Assembly: GCF_910594005.1 (NCBI RefSeq)
Contig: NC_057845.1
Span: 3,844,001 to 3,908,000 of the forward strand
Length of the DNA: 64,000 nucleotides
Direction of reading: 5' to 3'
DNA from: Cervus elaphus
Lineage: Eukaryota > Chordata > Mammalia > Artiodactyla > Cervidae
Part shown: positions 8,956-22,468 of the stretch, one piece after another
Layout: every line of letters starts with the position of its first letter
Numbering within the stretch: position 1 is the first letter of the stretch
Program-made: the position numbers and the translations under genes
The notes under the pieces: model-generated
The model's database searches: none
What the model was told of the DNA's origin: nothing
The model's input: the letters and a program-made list of their open reading frames with translations, nothing else

Positions 8956-11640
8956 TTTATTGTCTTTTAAAGTGGAAATACAGGGAGCCTTATTTTTTAT
9001 ATCTTTCTCTCAGGATCCCCTTAAAGGTTAAAATGCCCTCTGAAATGTAGTTTTTGTCGATTATTCTTAGAAATTGGAAGCTTATATATCCCTTAGGAAA
9101 AAATGGCCTTCATAGCAGGCACTGTTAAGTACTTCACATATCTTACCTCATTCCTTTGTCTCTTGAGTCCAGAGCCTGGGCAGGGGCTGAGCCTGCAGGT
9201 GAAGTTAAGGTCGTCATGTCTTGAGTTTTTCAGCTGTTGGCTTCATCTCGAGTCAGAGCTGGAAGTGGCCTCAGCCCACGCTGGTCACACGCCGGCCCCT
9301 GCTCTGCTGCTTCACGCTTCTCGCAGCCTCTGCAGCACGTGGGCCGACCCCCTCGGCCGTGCCCCCAAGGCCCTGTGTCAGCCACGTTCCCGGCTGTCTA
9401 GCGCCCTCCACACAGAGCCAGTTTGTGCTCACCCGAGTATTCTGACAGGTCCGTGTGTCCAGCCTGTGCATTCTGACTTGAGCCGAAAGTGAACCATCCT
9501 GCTCTCCACTTTCCGTGTAATTCTAAGTTTAGAGGTAGTGATATCTATAAAAGCTTCCAGAGAGATTCTGGCCAAAAACATCGCTCTTCTGGAATCAAGA
9601 GAATCTAATTAAAAGCAGTGACTGCTCTCACTGGGGCAGAGGTCCAGCGGCGGCAGGTCTCAGCTCGCCAGGCGCCACAGCCCCTGGAGGGTCCTCTGAA
9701 CCAAGGCTGGCCGGGAAAGCCAGCTCAGGATAGAGGCAGGAGTTTTCCCCTCTTGGGAGCGCCAGTTCCGGTGGGAGGTACAGTCGTGGTTAGAACGCAC
9801 TGTTCTTTGGTTGAGCTTCTGCCTGTTGGTGTGTGTGTCGCTCAGTCATGTCCGACTCTTTGTGACCCTGTGGACTGTAGTCCACCAGGCTCCTTTGTCC
9901 ATGCAGTTCTCCAGGCAAGAATCCCAGAGTGGGTCGCCATTTCCTCCTCCAGGGGATCTTCCCCACCCAGGGATTGAACCCAGGTCTCCGGTGTTGCGGG
10001 CGGATTCTTGACCATCTGATTGGTTCTGCCCATTAAGGCCTTTCCAGCCAGGCTGGGGAGCCAAGCACAAAGCAACCTTCGTGCTTCTCTGAGAGTGAAC
10101 AGTCACCCTGAAATCACCAGCAGACACTGAATCAAGAGAACCTGGTGCACACTCAGCCACTGCACGTCAGGTCATTAGGGCATCCTGACAACACTAGAAG
10201 GCTTGTGGCCACAATAACGTGTTTCTTCGCTTGGATAGTAACCCTCTCCCAGACTGAAAGTGACCTCGCCAGGAGTAGCAGGCACCCTACAGAACCATTC
10301 AGCAGGAGGTTCCATAAGGGGGTATGACACGCCACCCGCAGTGCGTCCCCGGACTAGACTGCTGCTCCCTGAAGCAGCAGGAGTGAGGGTTAAGGACGCG
10401 TCTTGGAGCCTTTGGGGGGTGCACATGCAGGCCTCTGCTGTTGGAACCCCTGAAGCCTCTGCTCTCGAGGGTCAGCTTCCACCCCCGTACATGGAAGAGG
10501 CTATAACGTCCACTTGCTGAGTAGCCGCTCCAAGAGTGAAGCGAGGTTATGACGAGCTCAGTACTGGGTGTCCCGGATGTGAAGATGTCAGTGAATGATG
10601 TTGGGTTACTGCTCTGACAGCTTCTTGACTTCTCTGGGCCATCTTACCCGGGGATTGACTGACTGGCTTCACACAGCACCTGACAGGAAGTGGGCACTTG
10701 ACCAAGTCCATCTAGAATCCCATCTTCAAGGACCTGTTCAGAAATCCCGGTTTCTAATGGACCATTAGGGTGACTGACTCGATCAGTCCTCCAGGAAAAG
10801 CTCGCCAGTGAAATGCCCTTAATTTTGATCTAACACCCCCGAACTGAAGGCTGCTCTGCAGTTTCCAAGACTGCTTCATGTTATATCTTATTTAAGCTTC
10901 AGGTGGCTCAGACAGGAAAGAATCTGCCTGCAGATGAAAAGAGAGGAAAAGTGTCCCTTCCCAACTAGCCTCACAAGGACTGGGCTTGCAGTTTCCTTTC
11001 CCTCTCGCTAGATGTGGACACAGTGGAAAGTGAAGCTTTTACCTCTTTACTTCAAGGTAAAGTCAAATGATTTCAAGGCCCTGCCAGGCCAGACCTCGGA
11101 CCTCTCGGCTGTTAACAAGAGGGAGAAGAAACCTCCCACTGACTCCACGGGAGGGTGGTCTCTAAAGGCTCAGCAGCTGCGCCTGTAACACAACCAGCAC
11201 TCCTGGCTCCCCAAGACCATCTGCCTTCCTTCCGGCTTGCCTCCTGATGGGCGTCGCACACCGCATACCCGAGGCAAACCACCAGCTTTGAAGACGTAAC
11301 AGCTGATGAAATATCTTTGCCGGTAATACTGCCCAATCCAGAATCCAACTCAACAACCTCCTTGTTGATTAAGCAGATAGAAATGGGGGAGGGAAGTAAT
11401 GAAACGCTTCAAACACTGCCTTGTGTGGTCATCAGAGATGAACCCAGAGATCTGTGTACAGTGATAGTCTTCATGGCACTATTTTTTATCTAGATAAAAA
11501 TTTTAAAGCAGCCTCAACACATAACCATTCAGGATTATTTTAAAAATCAGGGTAAACTGGAATATATTCAAGCAATGGGATACTATGCAGTTCTTAAAAA
11601 TCAAGATGTTCAAAAACAGATAGATGACAGATAGGGCTGT
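8956..11640. other. Intergenic region between converging ATP5PO and ITSN1
   Basis: About 2.7 kb with no supported gene. It holds a Bov-tA SINE at 9826-10020 and a short SINE-like scrap near 10896-10938. Open frames here overlap SINE sequence or have no recognisable product. Confidence 0.6.
9826..10020 (-). mobile_element. Bov-tA SINE
   Basis: Reverse-complement Bov-tA: tcgctcagtcatgtccga at the tail side and gggattgaacccaggtctcc in the tRNA-related head. Intergenic. Confidence 0.9.
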
Positions 11641-11644
11641 ATAG

Positions 11645-11765
11645 TGGAGAAGGAAATGGCAACCCACTCCATTCTTGCCTGGAGAATCCCATGGACAAAG
11701 GAGCCTGGCGAGCCACAGTCCATGGGGTCACAAAGAATTGGACATGACTTAGCGACTAAACAGCA
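11645..11765 (+). mobile_element. Bov-A SINE monomer
   Basis: tggagaaggaaatggcaacc through gacttagcgactaaac; lacks the tRNA head. It sits just beyond the proposed end of ITSN1. Confidence 0.88.
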
Positions 11766-11841
11766 AAACAGTCTGCTCAGAAAGGAAGTGGGGCAGAAAG
11801 AACCCAAAGCAATCCATTGTAACAAGGTTGGTTTTTCTTCT

Positions 11842-11847
11842 TTTATT
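11842..11847 (-). terminator. ITSN1: Candidate distal polyA signal of ITSN1
   Basis: TTTATT on the + strand reads AATAAA on the - strand. It is the last canonical signal on that strand before the intergenic SINE. Other - strand AATAAA copies within the presumed UTR lie near 15432 and 16893 and could give shorter forms. Confidence 0.35.
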
Positions 11848-14800
11848 CATGAACTATGTGAATTTAAACCATACAGGTCAAAATGACCAAAGAATTGTTT
11901 GGAAGAGATTGTTCTTTTTAGATTCCAGATACACAGAAATAGCCATCTGTATTGATGTTGCTACTGGTTTAAAGAAAACAAAACTCAGTTACCATAATCT
12001 TGATCAGTCAAATTTAACATTTCTTACATAATAAGGTGCCAAAGGAATGCTCAGAGAGCAAACCTAATCTCAGCTTCTTTTAAACAGAAAAGAAACCTAA
12101 TGTCTTGGCCCTGCTTCATCAAACCTTAGACAAATACAGAATTCTACAATTTATAATAGTGTCTAGTAATTTTTGGAACTCCATTGACATTACACACCAA
12201 ACAATATAGTCTCCCTTTGATGGGAGATTAAACAGTACCGTTATTTGGCAACAGAAGTATATTACAGTCAACAGGGTGTCCATTGGGGAGGCGGGGTGGC
12301 TTATCCCACCCCCCGGGCAGGGCTGTGAGGGAGGCGACATGCCCCCAGCACTGTGACCCATCTGCCGCTGGAAACACAAGGGACTCATGTCAGGACCGAT
12401 ACATTCTTTTCTAAATAGGTGAAGGCTAACTGGAATGGCTTGCAAGTGGTCACTGCTGAGCAGGACCCCACGTTCTCTGGCTTTTCTTGACCCCAGACTT
12501 TTTTGGAACAAGCAGGACCCAAGGGGTGGTTGACTGGCTGACTCATCTCCACTTACAGCCCTCTTGCTACACCAGTCACGAGGACTTGGTGCCAAGGAAG
12601 GAGGTCAGGACTTACTCTGGGTGGGTCGATGGGAGCTTATCCACTTCTGCTGGCTAGCTTTAGATGGCCTTCCCAGGCCACCTTGGACAAAGAGGTCCCT
12701 AAACAGCTCCATGTTTGGAAATGAAGTCACTCACATCCACCCACACAGTTCCTCAAGGTGATTTTCAGATCACTCCTATGAGAACAGCTTCCAGGAAGCT
12801 CCCAGAAATCACAGCTCCCTGCGCCCCCTGAACCCTGAATTCCAGGAGGTCACTTGAACGCCAGCATTTGCCAATTTCAGGTGTATCAAAAAAGGACTTG
12901 GACTGTTGGTTGACAGCATTGGGAAGCATACAGCTCATTGAAAGAAATGTTGAAAACCTAAGGCACACATTCCCCATATGTCCTTTCGAGCCAGGGCCCT
13001 CAACATCCCACACACAGCGCTCTGTATGCAACACCCGCGACTCACCGGGAACTTGGCCGTTTTCAGCGCTCCGTTGTTCCCAGCCTGATGAGGGAGGCTG
13101 ACCTCACAGGATTGCCTCCTCCTGAAAGGACCTCTAAATGCACCTCTTGGGGGTTTGCATCTTGACTTTCATAGGATTCTGCATTGTATCCATCCCTAGG
13201 TGGCCTGTGGGGACATTTCCGGTGGCAAAGGATAAGAAGTCTGTGCCCGAGAAGCAGCCTGGACCTCTGACCCTTTTCTTGGACTGGGAAAAGAGGAAGG
13301 CCTCTTGCCTTGAGGTCTCCATCATGGACACGAGCAGCTAGAAGGCTGCTCTGTGCTGGCTGTCCTGTGTGCCGGGAACAGCTTAACCCAGAAAGCCCCA
13401 AACTTCATCCTTCATCCCACAGTGGAAAGCTACGGTGGGGACAGTGAGGATGCCTCCAGGAAAGTACAATGCAAACACCAAAGGGATGCATTGAATCTAT
13501 TCAGAAAGAGAACTGCAAAGGGTGACCCGGAAGTCAGGACGTTCGGAACTTTCTAGAAGGACGGTTGGCTCCACCCAAGATTCCTGGCCCATCCTCTAGA
13601 ACCCATGGAAGCTTCCAGAGCACATAACTCTGATCTGATGGGAACCAGACTCTCAAGCCCCCTATCCCTCCTGACAAAAGCACCTTCCCGAACATGTTAC
13701 CTGTTTAATGAAACACAGGGGTCTCAACCAAGGTCATGGCTAGAGGACACTAATCATCTTATCATAACACCACCTGTTGCATTCAACTTCACATTTTCTA
13801 TGCCCCTCCAAAATGACTTCTTTGAATTTCTAACATATGCAACTCAGGTTTTCTTTTTAATATATGAAATTTAGTTGGGTTGAACCCAAGTAATCTGATT
13901 AAGCACTCTCTACTCTTGGAATAGGTTTTTTTTACTTTTTTCTATAGTTTTATGCACTTAAATTAGATTCCTAAAATACTCTCATATACATACAGAAAAA
14001 TAATCTCTCAATGACAAATCACATTTTACAATAACAAGTTAATTATTTATAACTACAGAATCTGCGTTAGTTTATGCAACACTTAACAGCATAACCTCTT
14101 ACACACCATATGTACATTGAGTCATAGACATTCCCATAAACTTACAGCAGAGATTTCTGGACAAACCATTGAAAGAGCATAACTTTTTCACTTTATGTAG
14201 TGGAATTCTGCATTCTTCTTAGCTGGAAACTATATAAAATGCAGAAAACCAGGAGCTGAGGACTGCTTATCATACATAGGACATTCTGTTGCAGACTCTC
14301 ATCTGTATACATGTATTTACACATATGCTGACCACCTATAGATGTGAAGGTATACGCTGATGTAGCTAAGGCAACAGGACATGAATTATGAAATCGCCAA
14401 CTTCTCTATCTAGGTAGGACTATGAAAGAGTAGAAGAAAGGGCCCAAAGGGTACAGATCTCAGCCTGCTTGGGCTTCAGCAAAGAAGATCTGAAGTTGGT
14501 TTTACAGTTTAAAGACACTTGGGCTATTGGCAATGTACGTTTTAAATGCATGTGTTAAAATAAATATCATTACCAAAGATCTTGCTAGAATATCTACTGT
14601 CCAATAGTGAATATTTACCAGACATTTTAAGGATGTTGATTTGTAAAATGTACAACAAAACGTTCACTCGTGAAAACTAACACTGACACAATATTAATTA
14701 AACGCCTCTAGAAAACACTTTCTGAACTTTCAGTAGTCTGGACGATTGCAATACAAGTAGAAACAAAGCTAGAATTTGTTATTTCATTCAAAATGACACA

Positions 14801-15949
14801 ATCAAACCCATGCAAGATGAATTTGATATCTCTATTCAACTTTCTGTCAGTATTTTTACTTAGCAAACTTTATAATCCCAGACAGAATCGGGAAACATAG
14901 ACAGGATTATTGCTCTGTGTAGGTAGACGTGAAACTGATCTGCAAAGGTCAAGCAAAGGTTTTGGAGTGTCCTGCTGAGCGCTAGAAAGTGCTAGTGAAA
15001 GAAAGTAAGAACAAGCATACAGCCAGAGGGGAGACTCCCGTGTCAGCTGCCTCCCTGGGATGTGGTCTCCTGGAACCCGAGGCTACGCACACAGTGGGGT
15101 CTCTGCTCCCAACAGCCCACTCATAGGTGGGGTCCTATGGCAGACAGCCCAACTGGGAAGTCGCTGCATCTCAGAAGCAGGTGCCTCCAGACACCTGTGT
15201 ACCAAGCGCCCAGCCTGGGCAGGCTTCACTCTCTCCAGGAAGAGGAGATGGAAGAACAGCGTCCAGCCCCGTGGAAGGGACACTGGGCACCACCCACCCC
15301 ACCAGCTGCCTGCTTCTCGTTGCCATCACTCAGATGGTCACTTGGAAGGCAGAGGCCAGAGCAGCCTGTCTGACCCACCAGCAAAGAGGAGAAAAGCCCC
15401 CAGTGGACAACTAACAACTAAAAGGAAGGGTTTTATTTCCAATCAGTGGGTTAAATGGTAAAGACTTGGAGGCCTCTCGGCAGCCCTGGCCTGCCCTGGA
15501 TTGGGAGCCCAGAGACCAGGTGCATCTGTCAACTTGGGGCTTGAGTCCTACAGCCTCTGACTGATCCAGATCATTTGTGCTTTTATAAGCAGATATTTTG
15601 AAAAGTGTTACCAGCCCAGTTCTCCACAACCTGCCAGGGAGACTTTGCAGAGTAAGAAGCAGAAGATGAAGCCCCACCTGCTTCAGAAACCAACTGAAAA
15701 GACAGTGTGACCAGGGCCGGCTTCATGGGCGTCTGATCTGTGCAGTCACAGGGCACCCTGTGCTCAGAAGGGCCCGCTCCTGGTTTCATTCTCTGCTGTC
15801 ATCACCTTGAAATTCTTCACAATTCTGAACAAGGGGCCTCACCGTTTCATTCTGCACTCAGCCCACGAATTATGTAGCAGGTCCTGACCTTGACTGCAGG
15901 AAGAGTCAGACCCACCTGTTCACATATCCACTCGCTCCCCCTGGTGCAC

Positions 15950-16013
15950 GCACAAGCACACACACAGACACACGCACATGCACGCGCGTGCGCGCGCACG
16001 CACACACACACAC
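15950..16013. repeat. (CA)n/(CG)n alternating purine-pyrimidine tract
   Basis: About 60 bp of cacaca changing to cgcgcgtgcgcgcgcacg and back. Inside the proposed ITSN1 3' UTR. Such sequence can adopt left-handed DNA. Confidence 0.9.
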
Positions 16014-18302
16014 CATGCAATGATCTGCATTGCCCCCCTCAGCTCCTTGACATCTGAAATCCCAGACGTCATAGTCTCCACCTAGAAACTCTGTGATCCA
16101 GTCTAAGCAGAGGGAGCCTGACTTCTCCAACCCCTTGTTGGGCACAGGGTGCCTCCTCCCTGGGCCGGCCCAGCAGCAGGGGAAACACCTCCAACTTAAC
16201 CCCTGAGGCCCCTGCAGGGCTGATCTCAAAGGGGCCTTCACCAAAGCAGATGCAGAAAAAGAAAGAAGGCTGAGGACCCCCTATGACCCCAGACACAGCA
16301 GCAGAGAAAGGCAAGGTGTCACCAGGTACCGCAGGAGTGTTGGATTCGAATCCCAGGCTCGCCGCTAAGTTCCCTCCCCCACCATCCTCCTCAGACCCAA
16401 CAAGTTCCTTGATTTGCACAAGAGCAATGCCCCCGTAGCTGCAGTAGGTGGAGCCAGCGCCCTGAGAGCCGCCAGTGGGACCGGCTACTTTCTAACACGG
16501 GGGAGCGCGCCCCCTAGCGGTGACAGTGGGTGGAACGGCAGGGGCTGGCTCCTCAACCAGACGCAGCAAAGCCGCCATCCCCCTGCCTCTGGTTCCTGCA
16601 TCACCCTCTCTGCCCCAGGCCCCCATTCTGTTTAGATTGAGAAACAGGAGGAAATCAGGGCTTTGAGTATGAGAGGGAAAATGCAAAGGAACATAGCTTT
16701 AGAAACAACTGCACAGGAATATTATTCTTTTTCAATGAAAAAAGTACAAAACCAGAGTTCCTAGAAGAAAAATATGCATTCTTTCCACTGCATAAAAAGA
16801 AACCCTGGTTACTGGGTAAGTTCTCAGTAAATATCAGAGAGAGAAGTGCTTGATTTTTTTCAAGGCTGACCACATACGCCCACTTATGAACAGGTTTATT
16901 TGGTGGGCTTTGAATCCTAAAATATTCACACATTTCTGATGATTTTAACAATATAGGCTGGTATAGAAAGTAGAACAAAATCCTTTTAAAAAATGACTCA
17001 CAAAACACCCTGACATATACTAGGGGCAAGTTTACCTTGAAATCTGACAACCACACATAGTGTTGAAAAAAATTATTATGTGGGTGTTATCTGGTTCCCC
17101 GAGGCCAGATTAAAGAAGGTTCCTTTCAGTGAAGGAACTAATTGAAACTGCATGTCACTGAAATAATTTTTGGAGGTGGAGGTGAGTTTTTACAAGCACT
17201 GGGTGTTATTCAAATGACTTAAAATTAGATCTACAATGAGGCTGTGAAAGCCACAAAGGCAGACCCCCTCCTCACCACCTCCCAGCCCTTTGGATGGTGG
17301 TCATACCCAGGAAAGGGGACTCCCTGAATGAACAGTGTACTATTAACATTACTGACGGTGTTACCAAGAGGTCACAGCCCAGGGGTAAGACTTGCCAGCC
17401 GTTGGCATCTGGGTTTTAATACTCCTAAGATAGAGTGCTGTTAGAGGTTTTCTCTCTTTCTTGCAGAATGAATTTTCCAGGCTTATAAGGAATAGATTTT
17501 GGCTCCCAAAGGTAGCAGATTATGTACCTTAGTTGAGCCTGGAGACCTACAAAGCTATTCCTGGATCTGACACAAGGCAGGGTAAGGAAGTGAAAGTTCT
17601 AGAATGTTCCTCTCCTCTGGCTCAAAGAAATGGCTGCTTTCCAAGTGCAATAAACATCCCAACCATACTGACACAATACTAAGCGGCCCCAAAAAAACGT
17701 GGCTCCGGGCACTGCCAGCTGAGTCTTGGCAGCTGACCTGAGCCCTTCCCTGCAGCCAAGAGAAGCCCCTGGGTGCAAAAAGAGGACAGTTTTGGTTTAA
17801 CCAAATGCTCTTTAGGGTGACTCAGACCACAGCATCTGAGGCCTCACCGTGTGTCCCATTCACCAACCATGCTTCTGCTGGTTGAGAGCTGAAGCCCTAA
17901 CTAACCCTGAAGCCGACCAGGAACATCCAGGCTTCTCTGTTGTCTCTGCCTCACTTTCCCGTGCAGGGGGCTCTGAACTTGGAAAGCAAGTGCACCTGCA
18001 GTGGGCAGACCCCTCGCTAAGCTCACACTGACCTCAAGTCTGAAGTGACCCTGCCACCTCGAAAGCATGCAGGCATCCGTTTCTCCATGCTAGTGTTCAC
18101 TGTAAACTCGTCTCCAGCCCCAAGAGAAGGGAAAATACAATGAATTGACACACAATGAAAATCTACTTGCTGTTCCCAATGGAAATTCTTCAAACTGTTA
18201 CATGCGCAAAACAAACATTCTTTCTGTGAACCAAAAGAGCCCAACCAGTTAAGGAAAAAAACCATCTGGAGTAAAGAGAGTCTTTTTCTGCTCATCAAAG
18301 TA

Positions 18303-18504
18303 CAGGCAGGCGGTGCTAGTGGTAAAGAATGTGCCTGCAATGCAGGAGACCCAGGTTCGATCCCTGGGTCGGGAAGATCCCCTGGAGAAGAATATGGCTA
18401 CCCACTCCAGTATTCTTGCCTGGAAAATTCCATGGACAGAGGAGCCTGGTGGGCTACAGTCCGTGGGGTCACAAAGAGTCGGACACGACTGAGCAATTTC
18501 ACTT
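18303..18504 (+). mobile_element. Bov-tA SINE with target-site duplication
   Basis: Full Bov-tA, head gcggtgctagtggtaaag, tail gactgagcaatttcacttt, flanked by tcaaagta at 18295-18302 and 18505-18512. Within the proposed ITSN1 3' UTR, in antisense orientation to the transcript. Confidence 0.92.
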
Positions 18505-18941
18505 TCAAAGTATTGGCAAAACTCTAAAATAGACTCCCAAGTCTCCTTCCAGATAAAACCAGAAACACTGCACTCACTCCCTTTGCTTCGTTCTCCAGCC
18601 CCACTGGATTCTGGAACGCCCCCGCTCTGCTGTGGTCAGTGGCTTTATGCTTGCACCAGTCTACTCCTGGAGAGACAGGATGATGCAAGTCGTAATTTAC
18701 TCATTTTCAGGTGGATTTTTTTCCTGTTAAATTCAATAGTACTAACCAGCTGAAATGAGTTACTTTCCTAGACTTAAGTCATGCTTCAAGTCTTCCAAAC
18801 GCAAAGAGCAGAAATAATTCCCCTTTTAATATGAACATTCCTTGGAAGCATAGCTCTCTCCTCTGCCATCAGACGTCAGGGACATGTAGGATGCCTGGCC
18901 CCAGTCTCTCAAGCACATCTGGAGACCCCAGCCTAGAAAGA

Positions 18942-18944
<3 letters not shown>

Positions 18945-18977
<33 letters not shown>
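18945..18977. repeat. (GT)n microsatellite
   Basis: An uninterrupted GT run of about 16 units, likely polymorphic; in the proposed ITSN1 3' UTR. Confidence 0.95.
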
Positions 18978-18980
<3 letters not shown>

Positions 18981-20263
18981 CCAGCCCTGGATCTGAATAA
19001 ACCACATCCTCAGGCTCTGGGGGGGTCACAGGTGCCCTGATTCCAGGAGACATGCCTCCCACCTGCCTGCCAGAAAGACCCTGCCCCAGAGGGACTGGGA
19101 GAGCTGGTTGACAAAGGAGGCCCAGCCCAAGGGCTCCTGTCCTTGGGGTATGGCTCCATGAGCAGTTCCCTTGCTGGGCTTAGACGAGGTCAGGGTGGCT
19201 CAGAGAAGGAGGAAACTCGGGATGTCTGGAGGGCTGGAGTCAATGCCAGAAGGCAGTGGCCAGGGGAAACCCTGTGTGTGGAAAGCAAAGAGCTAGGACA
19301 CAGAAGGTTATTGGAAAGGGACATTTCATCTCTATGAAATACAGCCCCGGCCACCCAAAAAGGTAGACGCGAAGGACTAGTCTCAAAGAATTGGAGACCA
19401 TGCATCATCCACGTTCCTGAGTGACAGCTGGATCTGACAGCCAACCTATCTCGTCTGTAAGGAGGATCAGTCACCTTACAAATCACCCTGGTGAGTACAG
19501 GGCACTCATCCAGAACCGCTGCCCTGGAGGAGCATCGCAAGGGTGCTCAGTTCAGTCACCTGGCAGAAAAGACTCACATATTGCTTCTTCACGTGACACT
19601 AATTCCAATAATGGGACTCTGCATGGGTGGGTGAGCTGGTGGACCAAAAAAGGTGACAAGACGTTTGTCACTGAGCACATCACATCCACCCTACATGAAT
19701 GGTGATGCCCAACATTCACACGCAAGGAAAGCCAATGAAGAAAAGGGAGAAAGAAAGGGATTGCATTGGTGACCCAATACGACTCCGTACACACAGGTAA
19801 CCCTTCTTTTTCTATCATAATCACGTGTCCTTCATAAAGACACTGAACAAACTGTATTGGGTATAACATAGGAAAGCATGACTGGTAGGTCTATTCATAG
19901 ATATCATTTAAAACAGTTTCCTAACAGCATCAAAACATACATATGAACTTAAAGTATCCGAACCATGCTTGCTGCTGGAAAGTGGTAAACGAATGCATGC
20001 TTGAAGTTGAACTTGGTCTCTAAGGTCTTCAGCTGAGAGTTACTAACTAAAGGGAGATCTGCTTGTTTCAAAAAATACTTATGTCTGTTGTTCTTGATAC
20101 AAAAGTCTACACTATCTTTAATAAATAAATAATAAAGTGTTTCTTAGAAGTATGAAATGTAAACTTTGTTGCCCTTTCCGAGACACACATTTTAAAAATT
20201 GCTTGAAGGATGACATGACATATTCAGTTCCTAGCAAAGTGGGTAGTTAACTATCTTTTTTTT

Positions 20264-20386
20264 CCCCCTCTTTTTTGGTCACACCACATGGTATGCAGGA
20301 TCTTAGTTTCCCAACCCGGGCTGGAACCTGCAGCCCCAGCAGTGGAAGCACAGTCCTAACCACTGGAACCACCAGGAAAGTGCCAA
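20264..20386 (-). mobile_element. CHR-type tRNA-derived SINE
   Basis: Reverse orientation: ttttttggtcacaccacatg, ggatcttagtttcccaac, gtcctaaccactggaacc, accaggaaagtgcc. This is the common older cetartiodactyl SINE pattern. Confidence 0.8.
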
Positions 20387-20649
20387 TGCTGTCTTTAGAA
20401 CGCATTCTACAATCCTAATTAAATTCTAAGGACCTGCAATTGAGGAGAACACCGTCTCACCCAGGAAAGCTAGATTCCAGGACTGAGAGAACATGCAATG
20501 AACATTTCATGGTAAAACGACAAACTGGGATTATGGGAGCATTAACATGCAAACAAAATATGATCCATGCTTGTCATGAGCAAATCAAGTTCTTATCTAG
20601 TCAACCAGCCTATCTCCTGGCATTTAAGGAGAAAAACTCAAAGAACTCA

Positions 20650-21115
20650 AACTGGTATTACTCAGCCACAAAAAGGAACGGAACTGTGGCCGTTTGCAGA
20701 GATGTGAATGAACCCAGAGACTGTCAGATGGAGTGAAGTAAGTCAGAGAGAGAAAAACAGGTATCATATATTAGCATATATATGCGGCATCTAGAAAAGT
20801 GGTATTGATGATCTGATGTGATAAAGACACAGAGGACAGACGGGTGGGCACCCAGGGAGAGGGAGGCGGGGTGCGGGGGGACTGGGAGACTGGGATTGAC
20901 ATGTATACACCACCATGGATACATGGGTACCTAATGAGAACCTACTGTACACCACAAGGAACGCCATTCAGAGCTCCGCGGTGACCTACGTGGGAAGGAA
21001 ATCCAGAGAAGAGGGGACGTGTGAATATGCACGGACGATTGACTTTGCTATACAGCAGAAACTGACACCGCAGTAAACCAACTATACTCCACTAACAGTT
21101 TAAAAAATAAAAAAG
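20650..21115 (+). mobile_element. L1 3' end fragment
   Basis: Reads ccacaaaaaggaacggaact, gagtgaagtaagtcagag, tgaatatgcacggacgat, tacagcagaaactgacacc and an A-rich end with aataaaaaag. This is the L1 3' order shared with 27640-28000. Confidence 0.7.
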
Positions 21116-21715
21116 AACTCAAACCGAACTTGGCGCGTGGTCATATGTTCCTGATTCTGGCAACACGCCGTGTGTCCTTCCGTTACTGAGAGGTTGGCTG
21201 TGTACGGCGGGCTTTGGGAAGGAGTCTTGGGTCTGCTTCCCTGGAACCGAGGGGCTTGCCTGCTCCTAATGTCTCTCCCCCACCACAGTAATAGATTTCC
21301 TCCACGGATTGTCAGTTTTCCTTTGCACACCTTGGGGACACCTTTGGGAGGAATGTACCAAAGACACGTGCAGAACTTGCCCATGACAAGCAGGCAGGAA
21401 GAGGCTCAGAGCTGGTCACCAGCAACCACTCTTGTTCTGAAACACAGGACCTCCAAGCAGAAAGGGAATGTCCAGCAGGGCTGGAGATGGGGACCCAATA
21501 ACATCATCAAGTAGCCTTTCAGGGAAGCTACAGTGACCTAGTCCTGCAGAGTATAACTGGGTAGACAACCTCCCTTAACCGTCTTCCAGGGGTGCCGGAA
21601 ACCAGAATCATGCCACCTGATAGTAGCCAGTGATAGTTTTCATTGACAGCTACCAGTAAAAAGACCTGGAGGAGACTGGAAAAACCCTAACAACATGCCT
21701 GCTGGAATCTTCCAT

Positions 21716-21763
21716 GGATTAGACCAGCATCTGATCTCCCACGGATTAGACCAGCATCTGATC
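21716..21763. repeat. 27-bp tandem duplication in proposed ITSN1 3' UTR
   Basis: The 21-base core ggattagaccagcatctgat(c) occurs at 21716-21736 and again exactly at 21743-21763, period 27. Confidence 0.9.
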
Positions 21764-22319
21764 GGAAGACCATCTCCCCAAGTGATCAGACCCAGGGCAG
21801 CATTTCCAATGAGGTCCCAGTGGGGAAATGAGATTCTGAAGCAATGACATGATCAGCGTGATCATTTCTAAACACACCAAGGACTAGGCATCCTGGAAGG
21901 CCTGCTTGGAGGCTGGTGGAGGAAAGAAACAGGAGGGTCCCGTGAGTTCTCCAAAAATATAGACGTTGCATTTATGAACCTATTTTACAGTAACCAGACT
22001 CAAGCCTCAGGCCCAGGGATGGGACGGACACCCCACCAAAGGTAGCTGGGGGGCGATGGGACTTCAAAGACCCTAGAAGCCACGATGAGCCCCGCAGTGA
22101 GGACAAAGGAAAACACAGTCCTGTTTCCTAACATGGGAAATGATTTAGGGGAAGGATTGTCAAGAAGCAGTCCCAGAAGCTTGGAGTGGCCTATCTTCTC
22201 TGCCCTGTTGCCCTGTGGCTGAACACCAAACGTTGGTCCTCGAAAAGCCATGCTGTTTCCAGGCAGGCAGCATCCGCTGCCTCGGGCTGAGCTCTGCCAA
22301 GCGTGCCCTGGCGGGCTCC

Positions 22320-22468
22320 CTATGGTTCATCAAACAACTGCAGGTCCAAGCGGACCACGATCTCTCCCGTGGGGACTTCGTGCAGCAGGAGACACTTCGT
22401 AACTGGACCCTTGGAGCCCTGGTCCTTCTTGATGTCGGCCACGCGGATCTCCGTCCGACCCAAAAAAT
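22320..22468 (-). CDS. ITSN1: ITSN1-L final coding exon with stop
   Basis: 149 nt completing an Asp codon, then [20 protein letters not shown] to [10 protein letters not shown] and TAG at 22322-22320. The acceptor is tttcag. It holds the last strands of the C2 domain. Confidence 0.98.

Larger units (their letters stand above)
11825..22319 (-). other. ITSN1: Probable long 3' UTR of ITSN1 long isoform
   Basis: No coding exon is visible for about 10.5 kb after the stop codon. The human long-isoform transcript is known to have a very long 3' UTR ending a few kilobases from the 3' end of ATP5PO, and this spacing fits. Much of 12000-15000 and 16600-20000 has few young repeats and even composition, as in transcribed UTR. 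Insertions include a SINE at 18303, a CHR SINE at 20264 and an L1 tail at about 20650. Extent is inference; transcript data were not available. Confidence 0.55.

Noticed and set aside
18303..18504. tRNA gene signal (A/B box-like ggttcgatccctg)
   Set aside because: This motif recurs in every Bov-tA copy; it is the tRNA-derived SINE head, not a tRNA gene.
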